IMG/VR virus record: IMGVR_UViG_3300044816_000066
Span: 1-64,000 of that record
Strand: one strand, 5' to 3'
DNA: 64,000 nucleotides
Origin: a virus
Under the pieces are notes generated by a model, which searched no databases, had not been told where the DNA came from, and saw nothing but the letters and a program-made list of their open reading frames with translations. The translations under genes were made by a program, and so were the position numbers. Shown piece by piece: positions 48,198 to 58,200 of this stretch (within the stretch, counting starts at the first letter, position 1; each line of letters opens with the position of its first letter).

Positions 48198-51100
48198 ATG
48201 CCAACACAATACCCACATTCGATATTTCTGTCACCCAGTCCGGCCGATGCGAGAAATCTCTGGAGCAAGACCGGAGAATCTCCCGCGTTCACCGATTTCG
48301 AGCTCGGTCCGGGCATGTGTGGTGCGCAGGGCGATCTGATTTGGGTCAGTTCGATATCGGCAACGGCCGGCAGTCCAACCGTTACCGCTAGCGCTGGTTC
48401 AACCACCACTACGTCGGCCGTAACCTCGACCGGATCTCAAACGGTCAACGTTGCCAGCCTTGCAATCTTCAACGCTGGAACACAATCCTTCAACGCTCTG
48501 GGCTATGTGGTGGCACGCGGTGCGGCCGATCAGGAAATCATATTCCCCACGTCGAGCACCGGAACGCCGTCAATCACGGCGGTATTTGGCAAGACACACC
48601 TCTCGGGCGTCACGATTGAATGCGTCATCTTCGTGCCCAATGACGGCGGATATGTGGACTCCCAAGGGCGGACACATCCGGCGAAGTACGTCTATATCCC
48701 CGGCGCAGGGCCGACCGTGGACAACCTGGTAGTGGCCAACACGCAGGGCGGGCTCAGCGATGACGGAACCAACGGCGGGCTGACGCATACCGCACTGACG
48801 GTCACGGACCAAAGCATCATTCCGTCCCAGGGTGGAACGAAGATCAAGTTCGGTACGTTCTCTATCGGGCAAGCGGGATTCCTCAACCCCGTCGCCTTTG
48901 TGATCTACGGCGGCGCGTCCCATGCGGCGGTAAAAAGCGGCACGCGCACCATTGTCTATGGCAGCGACATTACCAGCATCACGGTGTCCGGCGGCTCGCT
49001 GATTATCGGCCTGAACGCGGGGCATGGGTTCTCCGTCAGCGATCAACTTTCCGTCCTTCAGGTTGCCGGGCTCACTGGCGTGTTCCCGATCACGGCGGTC
49101 ACGTCCACATCCGCAACCGTCACGGGAACATACGGCGGCACCTACGTCTCTGGCGGCGTGGCCGCGCACGTTCTGCAACCGAATACGGCGACTGGCTTCA
49201 ATTACGGGCATGATTGCGCAACCCTGTTCGCCCCTCTGTCGTTCGCTTTCTACGGAATTGGGTTCGCCAGCGCGAATCCAGGAGCATCCGGTATCGCATG
49301 GGGAAGCCTGACTACGTTTGGCAAGGGGCTAACGTCCCAGATCGCGAGCTATATCGATCCCTGCACGGTCACGATATCGACCAATGCGACCACAACGGTA
49401 ACGGGCGTGACCGGATTTCAGAATGCTTTCTTCGGGACGGCGAACGATGGCGCATGGACCAACATGGTCTCATCGCTGACGCAAAACCCGCAGCAATTTA
49501 CCGGGCCGCAATTCAACGGGCAAGGCGGGCATGGCGTTCTGTTCTCCAAGGGGAATTACCTCTTTCTCAACACGATCAATTCGTCCGTGGTGCGAATGGT
49601 CGTGAACAATTCCATGCAGGCCGTGAACATCGTTTTCGATCCGACGATGACGCCAGCCAGCATGGTAGTTAACGGGATCGACCTGAAGCCCCAGCTTGTT
49701 CTGGGCGACCTCCAACTATTCGATCGATTTGGTTCAGGCGCCCATGACCTTACCGTGAACGGCATGTCCGTTCCGGGCGCGACAAACGTTGTGTTCGAGC
49801 GCCAAGAAGAGGGATGCATCTTGGCGCGCATCCAGGTATTCCAGCACAGCAAGCGCGGCTTTGTATTCGTCAATCCGAGCGAGACGGCGGCATCGCGGTT
49901 ATGGATGCCGGGCGGCTCCGGTTGGGATTCGTTCCCGTTGTTCCCGATTCGCGTAACGGCAGCGGTAACACCCATTGTCGGCACCGTGACCACATGGACA
50001 CCGAGCGGCGGAAGCGTCATTATCGGCTTCGCTGTCGATCCGGCAACGCTGGGCTTCACCGTTGGCGGGCAGGTGGCTATCAGCGGGGTGTTTGGGGTCT
50101 ACGGCCCGTACGCAATCACGGCGATCAACTCCGGGGCGCACACGCTCACCTTTACGCTGACCTACACGGGTGCGACTCCCACAAATGTTGTCACCGCGGC
50201 GGGCGTCCAAAACGTTGCAGTGAACAAAACCGGCTTCACTGCTGGTGATGGGCTGGTTGGTTATGGCGTCACTGAAATCTGGATGGGCTTCAATACGGTA
50301 CGTTCTGAGCGGATGTCTAACTCGACACTGGTAGTCAACGACACCACCATCTCATGCGCGCCAACACAAACCCATCCGATCGGTGAGGCCATCGTGGTCG
50401 GCCCCGCCAATCAGGCATATGGGATTCAAGCGCTGAGCCCGGCCGGTACAAACTCCCTGCACGATTGCACTGTCAATATCGGCGGTTTCAACTCCGTATG
50501 GGGAATCGGGACGGACCTCCAGCAGGGTTTCATCGAATCGGCCCAGCACTATGAAAGCGTGATGATCGGCTCTTTGAACCCGCTGGATCTAAATTTCTCC
50601 TTCGGAAACCACAACGTGACCGATATGGTTTACGTCGATTCCGGCATCCAGGAATGCAAAATAAGGAACATCTCGGCGTACTCGAAAGCGTACAACGTGT
50701 TCGACGCAATGACCGGGTTCGCTGACAACAATTACAACCTAAGTATCTATCAGTCCAGCAACCTTCCCAACGTGTACGCGTGCTCGGGCGTGTCCGGCTC
50801 CTACGATTTTAACTACACCCACTCAGGCCTGGGCATGAAGGCGGACAACAGCGGGGTACAAATTGGGCTCCTGAAGGTGGGCGATGGCTCATCTCTAGGG
50901 CCGGTTCTTCCATTTGGCTTTCCGGTTTCCACGGGGCGTCATCAATTGCGGGCGTTCAGCTTCTTCCAGAATCTTGCGGGATTCTACGGCAGTTCGAACT
51001 CGGGATCTTCGTTCGCGCCCGTGCTTACGTGGGACGTGTTCGGCCACGTGTTCGCTGCCATGCTTTATTTCGGCGACGGAGCAACGCAGGGGAACCTGCT

Positions 51101-51362
51101 ACCGATCGGCAATGACATCACGGCGAATCGAGCCTACTTCTTCCACGGCAACACATCGGCGCAAGATCTTGAAATCCTCGTATCGACGAACTCCGGAACC
51201 ACCAAGAATCCAGCGCTAACGATTCACATCCCAACGCGCGATGTCACTGTCCCGGCTGCCCTGAATGCGGCTACGCTGCACGCTGGCAACGGCGCGACGG
51301 CGACTGTCGGCACTCCCGTATCTGTGACTGTCGTCAACGGGATCGTGACGGCCATATCCTAA
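48198..51362 (+). CDS. Tail spike/fibre protein
   Basis: 1054 residues, beta-rich and low in charge. An N-terminal region HSIFLSPSPADARNLWSKTG is followed by modules of the FCCH-like type (SGGSLIIGLNAGHGFSVSDQ and SGGSVIIGFAVDPATLGFTV) and a long Gly/Asn/Ser-rich central part compatible with a beta-helix (NVVFERQEEGCILARIQVFQ). The C-terminus is beta-rich (NAATLHAGNGATATVGTPVS). Likely receptor-binding. It ends overlapping the next gene by TAATG. Confidence 0.65.
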   Translation: MPTQYPHSIFLSPSPADARNLWSKTGESPAFTDFELGPGMCGAQGDLIWVSSISATAGSPTVTASAGSTTTTSAVTSTGSQTVNVASLAIFNAGTQSFNALGYVVARGAADQEIIFPTSSTGTPSITAVFGKTHLSGVTIECVIFVPNDGGYVDSQGRTHPAKYVYIPGAGPTVDNLVVANTQGGLSDDGTNGGLTHTALTVTDQSIIPSQGGTKIKFGTFSIGQAGFLNPVAFVIYGGASHAAVKSGTRTIVYGSDITSITVSGGSLIIGLNAGHGFSVSDQLSVLQVAGLTGVFPITAVTSTSATVTGTYGGTYVSGGVAAHVLQPNTATGFNYGHDCATLFAPLSFAFYGIGFASANPGASGIAWGSLTTFGKGLTSQIASYIDPCTVTISTNATTTVTGVTGFQNAFFGTANDGAWTNMVSSLTQNPQQFTGPQFNGQGGHGVLFSKGNYLFLNTINSSVVRMVVNNSMQAVNIVFDPTMTPASMVVNGIDLKPQLVLGDLQLFDRFGSGAHDLTVNGMSVPGATNVVFERQEEGCILARIQVFQHSKRGFVFVNPSETAASRLWMPGGSGWDSFPLFPIRVTAAVTPIVGTVTTWTPSGGSVIIGFAVDPATLGFTVGGQVAISGVFGVYGPYAITAINSGAHTLTFTLTYTGATPTNVVTAAGVQNVAVNKTGFTAGDGLVGYGVTEIWMGFNTVRSERMSNSTLVVNDTTISCAPTQTHPIGEAIVVGPANQAYGIQALSPAGTNSLHDCTVNIGGFNSVWGIGTDLQQGFIESAQHYESVMIGSLNPLDLNFSFGNHNVTDMVYVDSGIQECKIRNISAYSKAYNVFDAMTGFADNNYNLSIYQSSNLPNVYACSGVSGSYDFNYTHSGLGMKADNSGVQIGLLKVGDGSSLGPVLPFGFPVSTGRHQLRAFSFFQNLAGFYGSSNSGSSFAPVLTWDVFGHVFAAMLYFGDGATQGNLLPIGNDITANRAYFFHGNTSAQDLEILVSTNSGTTKNPALTIHIPTRDVTVPAALNAATLHAGNGATATVGTPVSVTVVNGIVTAIS

Positions 51363-51553
51363 TGCCCACCACAATTCTCAGCATCACCGATCCGACTCAG
51401 TTCGTGACGGCCTCAACGCTACTAGTCTCCGGGTACATCTTCTTCGGCTCGGAATGGGCCGGACCCAACACTATGACATTTGCTACCGCGGAGATTGCAG
51501 CCTCAGCCGTTATTGTGCTCTCCGATCAGAGCGTCGATTCCACTTACGTCTAA
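51362..51553 (+). CDS. Small beta protein
   Basis: 63 residues from ATG 51362, overlapping the previous TAA. MPTTILSITDPTQFVTASTL then a beta-rich rest. Position suggests a fibre-associated protein. Function unknown. Confidence 0.5.
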   Translation: MPTTILSITDPTQFVTASTLLVSGYIFFGSEWAGPNTMTFATAEIAASAVIVLSDQSVDSTYV

Positions 51554-51569
51554 CCGAAAAAGGAAAACA

Positions 51570-51824
51570 ATGAACATTTTCAATTACATCGCCCTTGCGT
51601 TTGCTGCGCTGTCAGCCGTCCAGCAAATCCTTCTGTTCACAAAGGATCACCAGCCGCTCTCGACCGTTCTGCTGAAGTCGATCATCGATCCTCTTTTGTT
51701 CACGCTGGCGCAGACCGTGCCGGCCGCCAAGGTAACTCCTGATCTGGAGACAAAGATTCTGGATGCAATCGTGGCGGCCGTGAATGAGCACAACGGCACC
51801 CCGGCCGCACCGACTGCGGTTTGA
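51570..51824 (+). CDS. Small protein with hydrophobic N-terminus, holin candidate
   Basis: 84 residues from ATG 51570, with AAAAAGGAAAA upstream. Residues about 4-25 are hydrophobic (IFNYIALAFAALSAVQQILL), followed by another hydrophobic stretch (LLKSIIDPLLFTLA) and a charged helix. Two membrane-associated segments fit a holin, but this is not a recognisable family. Confidence 0.4.
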   Translation: MNIFNYIALAFAALSAVQQILLFTKDHQPLSTVLLKSIIDPLLFTLAQTVPAAKVTPDLETKILDAIVAAVNEHNGTPAAPTAV

Positions 51825-51826
51825 CC

Positions 51827-52348
51827 ATGAAGTTATTCTGCCTGCTGACCTTCGCATGCTCACTGGCGGCGCAAGTCACCGTCACGTTCTCGCCGGGATC
51901 CGGACTTACCAGGCATTCGCAGCGCTGGTCTGTTTGGACGTGTAATGCCGGGCCACAGAGAAACCTGGACTCGGGCAAGGTCTATCAGGCAGCATCAACG
52001 AAGATCTCCCCGCTTGCCGTATCTGACGCGCAATGGCAGTATTCCAGATCGAGACGCCGCGATCCTTTGGTAATTCTCAGTAACGGTGTCTCGATCGCAG
52101 GCAACGGTACGGCCGTGTTGATTGCGGGCGGGGCCATCCGTGCCGGATCAAGCTGGCTCACAGGCGCGCTGGTTGCTGGTCAGATTGCTCAGATCATCAG
52201 CGGGATGTTGCAGCCCGATCTTCCGCCGTCCGGGATTGCTGATCTGCTGATGGGCACTGTTGTTCTGCCAGAGGGCGGATGTTTCGGAAATTCTCTGGTG
52301 GCCGTAAAAATGAAAGACGCAAAGGCATTCACGGTAACCATCCAATGA
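51827..52348 (+). CDS. Exported protein with signal peptide
   Basis: ATG 51827 gives 173 residues. The first 16 residues (MKLFCLLTFACSLAAQ) form a short Sec signal with an AAQ cleavage site. The mature part includes a Gly/Ala-rich hydrophobic stretch near residues 75-120 (AVLIAGGAIRAGSSWLTGAL) and ends beta-rich. Possibly an envelope-acting or virion-surface protein. Function unknown. Confidence 0.55.
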   Translation: MKLFCLLTFACSLAAQVTVTFSPGSGLTRHSQRWSVWTCNAGPQRNLDSGKVYQAASTKISPLAVSDAQWQYSRSRRRDPLVILSNGVSIAGNGTAVLIAGGAIRAGSSWLTGALVAGQIAQIISGMLQPDLPPSGIADLLMGTVVLPEGGCFGNSLVAVKMKDAKAFTVTIQ

Positions 52349-52776
52349 ATCAATTCACCCCGAAAGACTGGCTTGAACTGGGCGCCGAGCTAGTGACGAT
52401 CGTAACGGTAGTGTTTGGATACCTCGACCAGCGTCTCAGACTGAACAAGGGAATCAACACAGTAACCGGAAAGCTAGATACCAACACGGCATTAACGCAG
52501 GACAACCACGACGCGATTACCAGCGCTACCGAAAAAATCGATACAAATACTGCCTTGACCCAGAACAATCAGGACGCGATTGCTATCACTCAGGTTGCAG
52601 TTGCGCAGACTAAGAATGTAGTTTCCGATACGAAGGATGCCATGAACGCATTGGAAAGGCACACTAATTCGAAGTTAGACGCTCTCTTGAAAGTAACTGG
52701 TGAATCAGAGAAGGCAAAGGGTAAACTGGAAGGGCGGGCCGAAGTCACCGCTGAGAATGAACAGAGAGGCAACTGA
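52345..52776 (+). CDS. Membrane-anchored coiled-coil protein
   Basis: 143 residues from ATG 52345, overlapping the previous stop. The first 30 residues (LELGAELVTIVTVVFGYLDQ) form one membrane span. The rest is a coiled coil with two repeated units: TNTALTQDNHDAITSATEKI and TNTALTQNNQDAIAITQVAV. Possibly a spanin-like or holin-like accessory, but no family is recognised. Confidence 0.55.
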   Translation: MNQFTPKDWLELGAELVTIVTVVFGYLDQRLRLNKGINTVTGKLDTNTALTQDNHDAITSATEKIDTNTALTQNNQDAIAITQVAVAQTKNVVSDTKDAMNALERHTNSKLDALLKVTGESEKAKGKLEGRAEVTAENEQRGN

Positions 52777-53037
52777 ATGCCTGTTGTGGATTGGACAATC
52801 AACCCTGCGACCCTGATGGCATTGGGCGCGTTCTCGGTCAGTTTGTGGAGAGCCCGGCGCGATGTGCAAAAGGCGCGGGATCAGACTACCGAGCAACTGG
52901 ATTCGCGGTTGGATGATATCGAGAAATCTCTATCGTTGATCGTTCTGCGCGTGGAGCCGCTCGAAGCTTGGTACAGAGATTTTGAAAAAGAAGCCCGGAA
53001 GCAATTCGCATGGGGCGGCGGAAAGTCTGGAGATTAA
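52777..53037 (+). CDS. Membrane-anchored coiled-coil protein
   Basis: 86 residues. One N-terminal hydrophobic segment (about residues 10-25, PATLMALGAFSVSLW) is followed by a charged coiled coil (QTTEQLDSRLDDIEKSLSLI). Similar in layout to the gene before it and the one at 53300. Function unknown; may take part in lysis. Confidence 0.55.
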   Translation: MPVVDWTINPATLMALGAFSVSLWRARRDVQKARDQTTEQLDSRLDDIEKSLSLIVLRVEPLEAWYRDFEKEARKQFAWGGGKSGD

Positions 53038-53057
53038 GAAAAAAGGATGTTCTGTTT

Positions 53058-53258
53058 ATGAAACAAAAAGGTGAAGTAGCTTACGAGGCTTATCGGGCAA
53101 ATGCGTGCGAAGTCCCGACAGTATTGACATTTCCGCTCCCTCCTTTTTCTGAATTAAGAACACCCGTTCAGGAAGCATGGGCAGCAGCCGAACAAGCCGT
53201 GATCGAGGCACTCTCGGAGCCGAAGCGTCCGCCCATTCCGCCCGGCGCGCCAAGGTAA
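53058..53258 (+). CDS. Hypothetical protein
   Basis: 66 residues from ATG 53058. Helical middle (VQEAWAAAEQAVIEALSEPK) and a Pro-rich end. Function unknown. Confidence 0.5.
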   Translation: MKQKGEVAYEAYRANACEVPTVLTFPLPPFSELRTPVQEAWAAAEQAVIEALSEPKRPPIPPGAPR

Positions 53259-53299
53259 AAATACACACACTTTACGCGATTAAATGATACGCTGAACGT

Positions 53300-53530
53300 G
53301 TGATTTTCCACGCTCCAGCGTTGAATATAGTTCTGGGAGTCGCGGCAATATATTACGCAGCCAAGAGCGCTTACCGCGTTCATCAATCCAAGCGCGAATC
53401 ACGGCTGGATAGGCTGGAAATTGCGGTACGCCAAATCGAAGCGAGGGTGAATAAATACCACCCAAGCCCAAGCAATATAGCAGCAGCCGATGGCAAGCAT
53501 ATTGGCGTCTCCGCAATTCCGCCAAAGTGA
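53300..53530 (+). CDS. Membrane-anchored coiled-coil protein
   Basis: 76 residues from GTG 53300. One hydrophobic segment (about residues 8-22, LNIVLGVAAIYYAAK) and a coiled coil (SRLDRLEIAVRQIEARVNKY) give the same layout as 52777. Its last 132 bases overlap a gene on the opposite strand. I keep both, but one may be a shadow. Confidence 0.45.
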   Translation: MIFHAPALNIVLGVAAIYYAAKSAYRVHQSKRESRLDRLEIAVRQIEARVNKYHPSPSNIAAADGKHIGVSAIPPK

Positions 53531-54031
53531 ATCATTCCATTTTGGCGGCACCATCCACAGTACGTCACAAATCAGCGTAGGAATCCACGATAAGGTCAGG
53601 ATCGTCAGGTGCGGCCCGCGTGTCTCGGCTTTTCGTCTCGGTGCGATCCAGGCGGTAATGAGTGAGCACGCGCAAGCGATCTGAATCAGTACTTGAATCT
53701 GCACAAAGTTAGTCAGCCCATCCCGCACAAAAGACACTTCGCACAACGAAGCATCGAACATTCCCAACATTAAAGACGTGGTGAGCAATCCCGGAATCCT
53801 TTGCCGGTGAATTGCCTCGATGCAGGCCAGCAAACTCAACAGAGCTAGCCCCGCGGACACGGGCAGCCATACCGAGCGCAGCCATGAGTAGGAATCGGGA
53901 TGGTAGAGCCATGCAAGCACAGCCGAAGGCAACAGCGTAGCCAGGAATAGAGGATACCGACAGCGAACCACGGGACTGCGTAGTCCAGTCAGCAAGGCGA
54001 GACATTCACAGATCGCCAGAAAGTAATGCAC
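53399..54031 (-). CDS. Multi-pass membrane protein on the opposite strand
   Basis: GTG at 54029-54031 on the minus strand gives 210 residues. About six hydrophobic segments are visible (for example RYPLFLATLLPSAVLAWLYH, WLPVSAGLALLSLLACIEAI, IQVLIQIACACSLITAWIAP, NMLAIGCCYIAWAWVVFIHP). It is the only leftward gene in this block and starts 8 bases from the start of a rightward gene, so it looks like a separate accessory (moron-like) unit, perhaps for superinfection exclusion. Function unproven. Confidence 0.65.
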   Translation of the reverse strand: MHYFLAICECLALLTGLRSPVVRCRYPLFLATLLPSAVLAWLYHPDSYSWLRSVWLPVSAGLALLSLLACIEAIHRQRIPGLLTTSLMLGMFDASLCEVSFVRDGLTNFVQIQVLIQIACACSLITAWIAPRRKAETRGPHLTILTLSWIPTLICDVLWMVPPKWNDSLWRNCGDANMLAIGCCYIAWAWVVFIHPRFDLAYRNFQPIQP

Positions 54032-54039
54032 AAACCATT

Positions 54040-54375
54040 ATGACCGGCTTACGCAGATTCATCATCTCTATCGTGATTGCCGTTGCGATCGCGAATGCCC
54101 AATCTTTCTCGAACGATCCAAAGTTTCTCATGCAAATGCATCTCGAACAGAGCCGGAGGGACGCGTTCAACGCTCCACTGGAAGCCATGCTTCGCCAGCA
54201 AGCGACGGCGTACAGTGCCCGTCATGCTCGGCGCGTAGCACTGAACAAGTTGGATATCGATCTTCACATAGCCATCGAGGCCCTTGAATCCCATATGACT
54301 GACGTCCGTGAATCAAGAAGGTTATTGGCCGATTGGAAAAGTCTCGCCAGAGCTTACGAAATGAATTACCGATGA
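54040..54375 (+). CDS. Exported small helical protein
   Basis: 111 residues. Signal peptide MTGLRRFIISIVIAVAIANA with Ala-Asn-Ala/Gln cleavage, then an all-helical charged domain (RRDAFNAPLEAMLRQQATAY) with ESHMTDVRESRRLLADWKSL. Small exported coiled coil next to the amidase; a spanin-type or lysis-regulating role is possible. Overlaps the amidase by ATGA. Confidence 0.6.
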   Translation: MTGLRRFIISIVIAVAIANAQSFSNDPKFLMQMHLEQSRRDAFNAPLEAMLRQQATAYSARHARRVALNKLDIDLHIAIEALESHMTDVRESRRLLADWKSLARAYEMNYR

Positions 54376-54914
54376 GTAAGTGGAAGGGGATTGTGGCGAG
54401 AGGCTTCACCGCCGAATCCTTACCGGATTACCTGGAGACGGTTGAGATGAACGCATGGCACCCGCTGTTCGTCGTTCTGCACAACACGTTCGCGCCGCGG
54501 CTCGACCAATGGCACTCGGTGCCCATCGCCGATCGAATGCAGAATCTCCAGCACTACTACCGCGATGAACTGAAGTGGTCTGCCGGCCCCCATCTGTTCG
54601 TGGCCGATGATCTCATCTGGGTATTCACTCCGTTGAAAGTGCCGGGCGTTCATTCGCCCTCATGGAACGGTGTTTCGTGGGGCGTGGAAGTGGTGGGCGA
54701 TTACGATTCGGAGTCGTTCGGTACTGGCGTGCAGCGGAACACGCTGGCTGCTCTGGCGGCGCTCCACCAATGGGGCGGGCTGAATCCTGATTTGCTCCGG
54801 CTCCACAAGGAAGATCCCAAGACGACGCACAAGAATTGCCCTGGCAAGAACATCGTAAAGGAACAAGTGGTCAGCGAACTGAAAGCCTTACTCGCTACGC
54901 CCGTGACCTCTTGA
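54372..54914 (+). CDS. N-acetylmuramoyl-L-alanine amidase endolysin
   Basis: 180 residues from ATG 54372. Amidase_2 type: VVLHNTFAPR with the first zinc His near 36, the central AGPHLFVADDLIWVFTPLKV with its His, GVEVVGDYDSESF, and THKNCPGKN near the end with the His and Cys that complete the zinc site. No signal peptide, so export would depend on a holin. The gene is the core of the lysis block and precedes a 111-residue unknown. Confidence 0.85.
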   Translation: MSKWKGIVARGFTAESLPDYLETVEMNAWHPLFVVLHNTFAPRLDQWHSVPIADRMQNLQHYYRDELKWSAGPHLFVADDLIWVFTPLKVPGVHSPSWNGVSWGVEVVGDYDSESFGTGVQRNTLAALAALHQWGGLNPDLLRLHKEDPKTTHKNCPGKNIVKEQVVSELKALLATPVTS

Positions 54915-55249
54915 TGCAAAGCAGACTGCAAGAGGCCACCCATGCCGCTGCCACTTCGCTTGTGTTCGCGATCCGGGATTGTGAGGCCGGACGCGCGATG
55001 TATGAGCGTATTTGCGCTCGCGCCAAGATCCTGGAGGATGCCGCGGATTGCGAGCTGCGGGCGATCTCCTTCGATGATGTCCGCCAGACTCCGAAGATAA
55101 GAACGGTTCCGCTCGAACGCCTTGCCAACTCTATCGAATCGATTGAACGAAAACCTTATTCCCGGCTGCATGAACGTGCCGCTTTCCTGATCGCGACCGC
55201 TGATCTCGCGGCGAACGCCCAAGCAATCTGCTGGGAACTTCTCGACTAA
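54914..55249 (+). CDS. Hypothetical helical protein
   Basis: 111 residues from ATG 54914, overlapping the amidase stop by one base. All helical (QSRLQEATHAAATSLVFAIR, LERLANSIESIERKPYSRLH). Not recognised. May be a lysis accessory. Confidence 0.55.
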   Translation: MQSRLQEATHAAATSLVFAIRDCEAGRAMYERICARAKILEDAADCELRAISFDDVRQTPKIRTVPLERLANSIESIERKPYSRLHERAAFLIATADLAANAQAICWELLD

Positions 55250-55275
55250 CCAACTTCTTCCAAAGGTAGACCCAA

Positions 55276-58200
55276 ATGAAAACCAGAACCGCCATGCGGC
55301 GCTTTGCGCTGCTTGTAATCCTCGCCTGCTCGCTCGGGGAATTGTATGGACAGCAGACCGTGGACAACTCAGGAGCGGCCGTAGTTATCCCGTTTCCAAT
55401 GGTTAGCGACTTCCCCGGACGGTGCCGGGCAGGACAGCACGTCATCTATACTCCAACCGTTCCTCCCAACGTCTACGAGTGCGCGGCGGATGGCGTGTCT
55501 TGGGTGCTCGCCAGTGGCAGCGCAGCAAGCCTTCCTAGCAACATCAATGTCATCTCAACCAACGGTGCGGGGACACCCGGATCATCCAACGCGCACAACC
55601 TTTCCGCGCCATCAACCTGCGTTGTCAGCTCCAGTTCGGCCACGGTTTACGCCTGCACAACCAGCCCGACATTCGTGCCGGCAGATGGCGATGCAATCTA
55701 TTTCAAGGCGAACCTGGCTAACACCGGCGCGGCAACCCTGAACGTAAATGCGAGTTCCGCGGTGGCCATGACGACACAGGGCGGAACGTTCACGCCGCTT
55801 GTGGCCAATGACCTCAAGGTGAACCAGCAGAGCCTGTTTGTGTTCGACGGGACGCACTGGCAGATGCAAGGACAGACCGGCAACGCAGCGGCTGGCGGTG
55901 GGGTATCCGCCGTTTCCGGTACCGGCCCTATCTCATCGACGGGCGGCGCCACTCCAGCAATTGCTTGCGCAACCTGCATCATCAGTTCGACCACCTATTC
56001 CAATCCGGCTTGGATAACGAGCATTGCATCGTCCATATTGAGCGGAGCTCTCCCAGCAGGCAACGAGCCAGCGCACACGGGCGACATGACGAACACGGCT
56101 GGTTCACTGGCCACTACAGTGTCTCGAATCAATGGCACGGCATTATCCGGGTTGGCGACCGGGATCGTAAAAAATACAACTGGTACGGGCGTGCCCTCGA
56201 TAGCGATCGCTTCTGACTTTCCCACTTTGAACCAGAACACAACCGGGACCGCCGCGAATATCACCGGCGTGGCTGCGGTAGTTAATGGCGGATCGGGCGT
56301 CACGGCGGCGCAGGGCAACGGCACTAAGGTCCAGCTAAGCACCGGCACAACTACATCCAACAATTGCGTTAAATTTGACGCAAATGGGAACACGGTGGAT
56401 GCGGGCGCAGCTTGCGGGACGGGAGGGAGCACGTCTCCGGGAGGTGTGGCGACGGACGTACAGATCAATGGCGGCACGTTCGCGGCGGATACTGGGAACT
56501 TCCAGGAAGACAACGTTTCGCACACACTGACCATCCCGAACGTAACCAGCAGCGGCACAATGCAATCAGCCATCAGCAGCGCCCAGCGCTCCAACGCCGT
56601 TTATCAGATGGCGGCGTATCCGGCCGGCGTCTCCTGGACTTCATTTCCCGGAGCAGGTACCGTATACAATCCACCCACTCTATCGACGGGATGTCAGGCC
56701 GTTGGCAATTCGACTGACGGCGTGACTTACATCTTCGTAGGTCCGTCTCCGTTCACTTCGCTGTCTACTCAATCTAGCGACCTTGTCCATTGGTGGCCTA
56801 TTCCGGGATCGGACGGAACGACCAACAAAACACCAGCGAATGCCGATTGCGCACATTACCTAGCCCTCGCGGATCTCAACGCGCGTGGCCTGAAAGTAGG
56901 CATGATGCACGTGGTTGGCGTCAACCTGACCAACTACGGATTGTGTATGCCCACGGATTCCACGCTTCCGACATTGATGTACTTCGGAGAGGCATCATCC
57001 AACAACAATCCATCCTCAAGCGAGATCCGGGCGACCGGAACGATCCCTAATTACCCGCGCGTTTGCGATGCCATTATCACTTACCCGGAGACGACCGCCA
57101 GCCCGAGGACGGCAGCTGGGGTATGGAACCTCTCTTTGATCGGCAACAACAACGCAAACAATATCAATTCGTTTGCTGCTCATGGCCTTTCAAATTACAA
57201 CTCCCACTCAATCACCTTTCAAGGGGTTTATGTAACTGGCGTTTACAATAACTCGTTCCAACTCGGGCCGCAGAACGGTTTCCAGGGCGACAATTGGGGA
57301 GCGGGGAATTACAACGCTGGCGGCTACGAAGTCACCTTGAGAGACGTAAGTCTCAAGGCCAATGGACGCACGCCCGGATCATGGGCGCACGTAGCGGCGA
57401 TCACGCCCTCGGGTGGATCGATCAACGGAACGTACAGCACTTTCACGGGCCTCAACTCCTATATCAATCAGCCGTTTTTCAACAAGATCATCTCGGCGGT
57501 GATGGCCGGAACCGCTACGGTCACGGGGACGCGCGATCAGTACTGCATCGTCAACACTTTCAATGGTGGCGGAACCGGGCAAACCGGGCGCGTCTACCTA
57601 ACTGGCGTGAACACGATCACCACCGGGCAGCCGATCTCATTGGACTTCGGGGCGGGCTCCGATGGCTACACTGGGGCGGTTACGACAGCGAACCTCGTGA
57701 ACGGTACCGCTACCTGCTCAGTCACTGGGCAAGCGGTTACCGCCAACGTCTACTCGTCTGTGACGGTGAACGGTACGGGAGCTACGGGTGCCGTGGCGTG
57801 TTCGACTACGCCACCTGTTATCACGGGTGCTTCGTCCGGTTCAGCGGGCGCGTATTCCATGACCAGCATTACCCTGTCTGGCTCGTCTGGCTGCGTGGGT
57901 TCGGCCTACATCGTGGCGAACGATATAGCGCCAATCGAATATGGTCTATACATCGCAAGTACGACTGACGGAAGAACATTCAACGTAACCACTAGCTCGC
58001 TCGGAACGGATGCCGCAATCGGCGATTTCGCGGGGGCATGGGTTCATCATGGACCGCACCCGATCCAAGGCAATACCTGCATTCGGGATAGCGGTATCGG
58101 CGATCAATGGTATGGTCCTCAGTTCGACTCATGCCCTGGATTCGGGGCGCGCATATATGCCAACGAGAGTCGCTGGTATGGTGGCCTTGCCGAAATGAAC

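Noticed and set aside
52345-53037. Confident holin/spanin assignment for the small anchored coiled-coil proteins
   Set aside because: Membrane span plus coiled coil fits several roles. There is no lipobox or class I-III holin pattern clear enough to name them.
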